From Verticillium longisporum (taxonomy: Eukaryota; Ascomycota; Sordariomycetes; Glomerellales; Plectosphaerellaceae): DNA of 64,000 nucleotides. Of the stretch, positions 58,233 to 64,000 are shown one piece after another. Within the stretch, counting starts at the first letter, position 1; each line of letters starts with the position of its first letter. The stretch is taken from the NCBI GenBank assembly GCA_019188255.1, contig JAETXT010000003.1, forward strand, positions 2,914,001 through 2,978,000. Direction: 5' to 3'. Under the pieces are notes generated by a model that was not told where the DNA came from, made no database searches, and saw only the letters and a list, made by a program, of their open reading frames with translations. The position numbers and the translations under genes are program-made.

Positions 58233-61200
58233 ATGTCCACGTCGCCGACTAGTAACCTCGACGCGCATCACGTGCCTTTCGAAGAATTCCTAAACTGGAC
58301 CACCAATCGTTCGTGCAAAGGTCAAACCTGCCATGGCGAGTGTTTTGACTATGTTCCAATAGTCCTGCAAAAGAAATATTGGACGCCAGAGAAAATAGAT
58401 GCGATTTTGTCAGCTGCAAACGTTTTTGACATCGATCACCACATTGTTTTCAGAAACCAGCAGGTGATCTTATCTACCATGGTTGCAGGCTCCGGATATG
58501 GTAGAAATCCTAGGTACTTGCGATGGCTCAAAACCTTCCAGCAGTATCGCTACGATGACCTGATGTTGCCGCTCGATAAGAAGCCAGAGAATCTCCTTGA
58601 TATCACTGGAGACTTGTGGAAAAGCTTCTTTGACGCCCAATGGCAATTCTGTCCCTACAAGTTGGGGCATAGTATCCATTCTAATTCCAAGGTTCATGAG
58701 CGAGAGATATTCCCATTCCAAGATTTCGATCAATCACCGCACGAGTGGCCATCAGGGCGTGGGCATCGCGAGTGGGCCGCCGAGTTGAAGCGAATGAAAG
58801 TCGACCCGGACACAGCTCAAGGGCTTAATCTATCGTTATGCTCACAACGCCAAACCTCTACACTAAGGACACTTGGCTGACCTCAAAAACAGCCTACCCA
58901 ACTCGTGGTTCTGAAATCGTACGGCAGTGAAGGCCCGGCATGGGAAGCATACGACAAAGAAGCCAGGGCCTACCTGCATTTGCGCAACCATAAACTCAGC
59001 GTTCCTCAGGAAACACACATTCTGAAATGCTACGGAACATTTTGGTCACCGCCGGGCCCCACAGGCCAGTTCCGTGACTGCAACATCCTTATTGAGCACG
59101 CGGATCGCGGCACTCTTCATGACATGTACATGACCCTCTCATCTCCACGACTGTTACCCGACATCAAAAACTTCTGGGAATCTTTGGCCAATGTGCTCGT
59201 TGCTTTTCGGAAGATACACCAGGAAGGTGGTGGCAACATAGTAAGGTGAGTCACACAGGAAGTCACACAGGAACCAACCGGTCATTGCGTATAAGATGAA
59301 AATGCTCACAACACCAAGCATCCATCAGGACCCTAAACCATCAAATATCTTCATCTGTTCAACAGCTGGGGATGAAGCTGTTTTGAGCCAGAATGACTTC
59401 AATTTCGTCACAAAGCTGGGTGGTTTCGACAGAAGTCACATCATGGTATCCAATCACCAAGGCTCTAACGACGGCCCGGACAATGGCGGATCCACAACCT
59501 ACTGTGAGCTTAAATCTTCCGAGGTTGAAAGCACAATGATGACAGTAATTAACATGATACAGCTCCTCCAGAAATGTTTCTCAGCGAGGTTGTTGTTAGC
59601 AGGGTACACTCATCGATGGATATCTGGGCCATATGCTGCATCTTTATAGAGGCGGCGGTCTGGGTAATCGGTGGGAATCCGGAACAGGTCAAATTCGCAA
59701 ATCAAAGACGAAAGGAGAACTCGTCGAGGCACCGCAATGTAGGTCATGGGGACTATTTTCACGACGGAAATAGTCCTTTACCTTGCGTGGTTGACACTTT
59801 GAGGTTAGCCCAAGGAGAATGTCGGCATGATGACTATGTGACACCCCTTATCGTGGAGTGTCTTCTGGAGGTGCTGCAAGAAAAGAAACCAGAATCACGC
59901 CCAGAAGCGAATCAGTTGCTCTCATGCATCCTGAGAGTTATTAGAGACGCACAAGCACCTTTACAGGCTTCAATACCTACTCCTACCGAGAACCCAAGCC
60001 GAATCAGCAACCCGGAGCCACGGGTTGATCCCAACCCTCCACGACCACCACCCATCCCATTTGTTCCTGGACAAGGCTCTCAGAAAATTGATGAACGACA
60101 GAACCTCGCCGAAATTCCGTCTGCACAACAATCAGGGCAAGAAACGTTATTAGACCGTTCAGAGCGGTTTAAGACACCCCACGCAGCCACGACCCCAGTG
60201 CCCACTCTAAGACCAAGGCATAAAGCGACCGATAGGACATCAGGACTCAACATACACATAACTCAACCCGCAGAAGAAGCTTCCCCTTCAGACTTGAATG
60301 CTCCGCAACAGGAGGCCGAGAGATTGGCACCTTACATGGACCAGACAATGTCGAGAACGAAGGCTTCAACGGCAGCCATGCCATTCTCTAAACAGAAAGC
60401 CCAATCAATGGACACGCTCAGTCCCCCGACTTCCCGTGCAAACGGATCTCAGGGCATTCCAAATTATGATACTCAAAGAGCAGCTTCGAGAGGCTTGCAC
60501 AGACCTCCAAATAGCCAATCACGAACGTCGTTTCAGGCCGAGTCTGTCATAGGGACTGCAATAACCAATACGGGCATCGAATTCGCTGGCCCGTTAAACA
60601 GCTCACGAGAAGTGCCTGCAGTAGCAAAAGATGGCATGGTGCTAAGGCTAGGTGATATTCTCGACTATAGGCGCAAGATAATGGGAGGAAGGCAGGCAGA
60701 GAAGCCATGGAGATCAGAGAAGTTTCACTTCTTGCGAGACCGAGATCACGTCAGCCGCAGATGACGCATTGAAAAAGAGACCTACGCTGACGAGTTGACA
60801 GATATTTCTCGTTGATAATTCGGAGTCAATGCAAAAGTACCAAGAAGAAGTCATGAAGCTTGTAGAAGGGCTGGCATACTTTCTGGAGGAAGCAGATCCG
60901 GACGGAGTTGAGATGATGTTGGTGTGCAACACGAAAACTACGCTGACGAAGTACAAGTCAACGAACCTCCTTGTGGCACGCACCGAAGACGACTTTGCGA
61001 AGGAGCAGCGAAAGGAGTGTCCTATGGAGAAGAGACTCGGCTTCGTGCTTGACGAAGTAGGAAATAGACTTCCGCGGCGCAAGACAACCACGCACGACAT
61101 TGCCCCCATCCCAAGAGCTATCGCGTCCTTTTTACGAAAGAAGAAACGGCCCGCCAGCATCTACGTACTCACAGATGGGTCGTGGAGCCCAGAAACGAGA

Positions 61201-61557
61201 ACTAAAGCGTGCGGAGTCGACAATCCGATTGTGCGGATCATGAAGACCATGGAGGAACGAACCAGTGAACGGACAGATGTATCAATACAGTTTGTCAGGT
61301 ACGGAAACGACGCAGCGGGAATCCAACGGCTCAACTATCTTGATCGAGAGATTGCAGGCAGTTCACTGTAAGTCATCGATGATTCAGAGTTTTGACGTCG
61401 AAAGCGGACATGATCCGGGTTGTCTAACAAGACGAGCAGATATAACATAACGGATCACAAAAGCGCCGAGGTCCCCAACCTCTGGGACGTACTTGTCGGG
61501 TCTCTGGATCAGGAAAACGACAGGAAGGATGAAGATATTGTTGAGCTCGAGGGATGA
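58233..61557 (+). CDS. Protein-kinase-like / von Willebrand factor A fusion protein
   Basis: Six exons, 58233-58799, 58893-59245, 59319-59503, 59563-60749, 60802-61367 and 61440-61557, give 991 aa. Residues 1-189 have no recognised domain. The kinase-like domain has a lysine in QLVVLKSY (197), the catalytic loop HQDPKPSNIFI (309-319; HQD instead of HRD, a variant I recall from fungal kinases), GGF in place of DFG (342), SPPEM as the APE equivalent, and DIWAICCIF. A Pro/Ser/Gln-rich linker follows. From residue 765 a vWA domain has the metal site DNSES (769-773), a threonine in RKTTTHD and the aspartate in VLTDGSW. The glycine loop is not clear, and the donors at 58800 (GTCGAC) and 60750 (GTCAGC) are weak, so the N-lobe junction is uncertain. 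Loss of the DFG aspartate suggests a pseudokinase. A sensor or scaffold role is inference. Confidence 0.78.
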
Positions 61558-61777
61558 GGAGCGAATGTACGACATCTGTGGTCTTTCCCCAGGACCATGT
61601 TGTTTGAGTATCGATTGCATAGAGCGCAAGCGATGTGCGAGTTTTCCCGACCCTCCACGCAGGCGCCTTGAAGGTAGCAAAGTTGAGCCATGCCACATTT
61701 TTCGTTTTGATGGAGAGGTTTTTTGAAAAAGGCAGTTAATGATTTCCATCAAATATCGTACAAAATGCTAGCTTCTG

Positions 61778-62925
61778 TTATGAAGCCGACTCATCCACTG
61801 TGCGTGCTATGACCACCACCGCCCTCACAACACCCGACCTCGCGAACCAGTCGAACAACCTCCCCGCCAGCTTGAACCCGCCCAGCGAGATGCCATACTC
61901 GCCCAACGCCCGCTCCTGGCCATCCAAAAAGCCGACCAGCCCAGAAAAGACATGCTGCGTAATGTCCCTGATCTCGATCCCCTCCCGGTCATAGCCACAC
62001 TCGACCAGCTGGTCCCGATACTCGTCCTCGACGAGGAACGTGCCCACGGGACAGCCCATGAAGACGCCCACGGCGCGCAGCACCAGCCTCTCGCGCCAGG
62101 ACGCCCCCTCGCTCAGCAGCAGGTCAAACGCCGCGACGTGGGCGGCGAGCTCGCGCGCCGCAAACGCAAACACGGGCCGCCGCGAGGGCGAGAAGTGGTA
62201 GAGGCAGTCGAGCGCGACGAGCCACCTGTCGGTGAAGCGCTCGTCGGCGAGGGCCCGCACGGCGTCGGCGACGGGGGCGGGCCAGGTGTCGGGGCGCGCG
62301 GCGTCGGCGCGGAACAGCTTGAAGGCGTCGGCGCGGATGTCGAGGTCCGCCGAGACGGAGGAGTTCGTGGCAGAGGCGACCTCACGGCAGATTTTCCGCG
62401 AGGCCGTCTGCACCTGGGCCTCGTTGAGGGTCAGGCCGACGTAGCGAAAGTCGGACCACGGGCCCGACGCTGTCAGGCGGGCGAGGTGCCAGGTCTGGTC
62501 GCCGCAGCCGAAGCCGAGGTCGAGCACGGCGAGGGCGCCGCGGCGGGCGACCGTCGGGGACTTGGGGATCAGGAGGCCGGCGGCGGAGAGGAGCTGTTTG
62601 AGGAGGGCGAGGGCTGCCTCGTCAAAGTGCTCGATCTGGTTGTCGTCATCGTCGCGCCTGGGAGGATGTCAACTGTGAGAAAAGACATGGCATGGATGCA
62701 AGGGACGCACCAGTAGCCGACGTTCATCCACATGGAGCTCAATGGTGCTCGTAGATTGAGCTTCCAGTGGCCGAGACCATAGTGGTCGGTCATGCGCAGG
62801 GCTGTGGTGCCGAGGACGAGGGCCAGGAGTACGGCGAAGATGAGGCCACCAGCGAAGCCAGTCATGAAGTCTCGAGACACCAGGGACCAGTTGTTGGGGT
62901 CCATTTCAACTGTCGCAGCACCCAT
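61778..62925 (-). CDS. Membrane-anchored class I SAM-dependent methyltransferase
   Basis: Two exons on the - strand, 62925-62711 and 62657-61778 (53-bp intron, phase 2), give 364 aa. Near the N-terminus a single hydrophobic span (FMTGFAGGLIFAVLLALVLG, about residues 19-40) anchors the protein. After the intron come QIEHFDEAALALLKQLLSAA and the SAM-binding motif I VLDLGFGCGDQTWHLARL. Next is a motif around DIRADAFKLFRADAARP, then a hydrophobic strand with WLVALDCLYHFSP, the usual catalytic-site region. The chain is longer than soluble class I methyltransferases because of the anchor and a C-terminal helical part. The YVGLTLNEAQVQTAS stretch resembles cyclopropane-fatty-acid-synthase-like enzymes, so a lipid or small-molecule substrate is plausible but unproven. 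It converges on the kinase-vWA gene, with only 220 bp between stop codons. Confidence 0.85.
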
Positions 62926-63120
62926 TTCGGTCCTGAAAAAAGGCTGCCCCATCTGGGTATGAAACCCGCGTTCTGGAAACGACGCCACACGACGCAGACA
63001 ATCCAGCTTGCCTCACGGTCTGTTTGGGATGGATCCTGGAAGGCCCCCTGCGTGCTTCACTCGAGGATGAGGTGTGGAAATGTCGTTGGTGCAAGACAGC
63101 TCTATTAGTCAGTGACGCTA

Positions 63121-63160
63121 GCCTTGCAGAGCCTTGCAGAGCCTTGCAGAGCCTAGCAAG
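63121..63160. repeat. 10-bp tandem repeat
   Basis: Three perfect copies of GCCTTGCAGA and a fourth degenerate copy (GCCTAGCAAG). Intergenic, about 200 bp upstream of the methyltransferase start codon. Confidence 0.92.
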
Positions 63161-63940
63161 CCCAGGTCGCTCCGTTTGGTGCTGCAGCTGGTGCCACCGT
63201 GGGACGGATCGTCACGCGCCCGCCCGCCCGTACACCAACACAAAGCCAGCACCGCCCCACTAGTTGTCACCTCTTCAGTGCCTTCGATGGTGGCTTCAGG
63301 CGGTCACCTCGCCGTAAGACCTCTAGAACCCACGAGAGGTGACAGGTGAGAAGTGTCGCGACAGGAAGAAGTGCTGCGCTACGAAGCAGTAGAGTAGCGG
63401 TCTCCCATACACAACACTTGATCGTTTCATTCGTGCTGCAATCGCAATTCATCACCAGCCGAGCACCCAAGCCATGATCGGCGCATACTGCCAAGCCGTG
63501 CTGCAGCAGACATGAACGAGTGCAACCTCACGACCCCACCCCGTCCCCCTTCCTGGCACCTCGGACGACATGGATAGGGTTGATGATTGGGCCGGGAAGC
63601 GCTGCTTCGAGGCGTCAACGTACCATGGGCAGACGCATAAATAGAGAAGTCCAGGATGAACGCCCACCCCTCCCTCGAGCGTCGCCCTCTGTCCCGGCGT
63701 GCCGTGTTCTTTGCCATTTGCAACTTTCTTGTTTTCTTCGTCATGAATCTCGGGGCCATTTCGCCCTGTTGAAGTCGTGTCAACCCAAGGCACCACTACC
63801 TAGTCTGCGTGAGAGTTACAAGAGTCGACAAGAGTCGAAGGCAGACGAGAAGCCACGCCACCAAGCCATCGCGCACAAGCGCCAGGCGGCTTCCCAGCCC
63901 ACCAGCCCGGGAAGCACACAGAAAACACCACCATCAGCGG

Positions 63941-63961
63941 GCAGCAGCAGCAGCAGCAGCA
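63941..63961. repeat. GCA/CAG trinucleotide run before right-edge ATG
   Basis: Seven GCA units end immediately before AGATGAGG, within the presumed leader of the right-edge gene. Confidence 0.85.
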
Positions 63962-63963
63962 AG

Positions 63964-64000
63964 ATGAGGTTCATCTCCTGGTGGTACCAACCGCTCGGCA
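63964..64000 (+). CDS. Possible start of a gene cut by the right edge
   Basis: ATG at 63964 opens a frame to the window end reading MRFISWWYQPLG. It follows a leader-like, A/C-rich stretch. Only 12 codons are visible, so neither function nor reality can be settled. The Arg-then-aromatic start could be the beginning of a membrane or secreted protein, but this is speculation. Confidence 0.3.
   Translation, partial: MRFISWWYQPLG

Larger units (their letters stand above)
62926..63963. other. Intergenic before right-edge gene
   Basis: About 1 kb with the methyltransferase promoter on one side and the leader of a possible right-edge gene on the other. It contains the 10-bp tandem repeat at 63,121 and a CAG run just before 63,964. 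Confidence 0.5.

Noticed and set aside
1..64000. tRNA genes and CRISPR arrays
   Set aside because: No T-loop plus A-box pairing at tRNA spacing was found, and no regularly spaced repeats of CRISPR type. The organism is a eukaryote, so CRISPR is not expected.

Overview
The window looks like nuclear DNA from a filamentous ascomycete, most likely a Sordariomycete. The reasons are short introns (about 50-100 bp) with GTRNGT-like donors and CTAAC/CTGAC branch points, a dispersed 5S rRNA gene, long gene-poor spacers, and orthologues of typical Pezizomycotina housekeeping genes. All gene models were spliced by hand from the sequence. For most of them the summed exon lengths are a multiple of three, which is an internal check. 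Functional names come from recognised motifs and family resemblance, not from database searches.

Layout. 1-3.8 kb has no convincing gene. 3.8-7.1 kb holds an otubain-type deubiquitinase (+) with a very long low-complexity N-terminus. 7.9-8.9 kb holds mitochondrial octanoyltransferase LIP2 (-). 11.4-12.2 kb holds a SUR7-family eisosome protein (+). 13.5-15.5 kb holds the HOG-pathway MAP kinase kinase PBS2 (-). 18.8-19.2 kb is a small coiled-coil protein (-), 20.3 kb a 5S rRNA gene (+), 21.1-21.8 kb a frame-disrupted phosphoprotein-like gene (-), and 22.7-23.6 kb a DUF1275 membrane protein (-). 26.0-27.7 kb is a CRH-type GH16 cell-wall enzyme with a membrane anchor (+). 29.3-30.5 kb is a secreted cysteine-rich protein made of two tandem eight-cysteine domains (+). 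31.5-34.2 kb is a Zn2Cys6 transcription factor (-). A 5.4 kb gene desert follows. 39.6-40.9 kb NAD(P)HX epimerase NNR1 (-) diverges from 41.4-41.9 kb mitochondrial ribosomal protein S16 (+). 42.6-44.4 kb amino-acid transporter (-) diverges from 45.0-45.7 kb RO10/dynactin-type protein (+). 49.3-50.4 kb osmosensor SHO1 (+) converges on 51.5-52.0 kb kinetochore DASH subunit SPC19 (-).

52-61.6 kb looks like an accessory block. It contains a broken CorA-like transporter-domain gene (+), interrupted by a promoter-bearing insert-like segment, and a protein-kinase-like/vWA fusion gene (+) whose DFG motif is altered. 61.8-62.9 kb is a membrane-anchored SAM methyltransferase (-). A gene may begin at the right edge (63,964).

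Themes. Two components of one osmostress pathway, SHO1 (SH3 adaptor) and PBS2 (MAPKK), lie about 34 kb apart. SUR7, the CRH-type enzyme and SHO1 all act at the plasma membrane or cell wall. LIP2, MRPS16 and NNR1 are mitochondrial or metabolite-repair housekeeping genes. The most unusual object is the secreted protein at 29.3 kb: its two halves share cysteine spacing and also one intron at the same position and phase, so an exon-intron unit was duplicated. The kinase-vWA fusion is the second candidate for an undescribed system.
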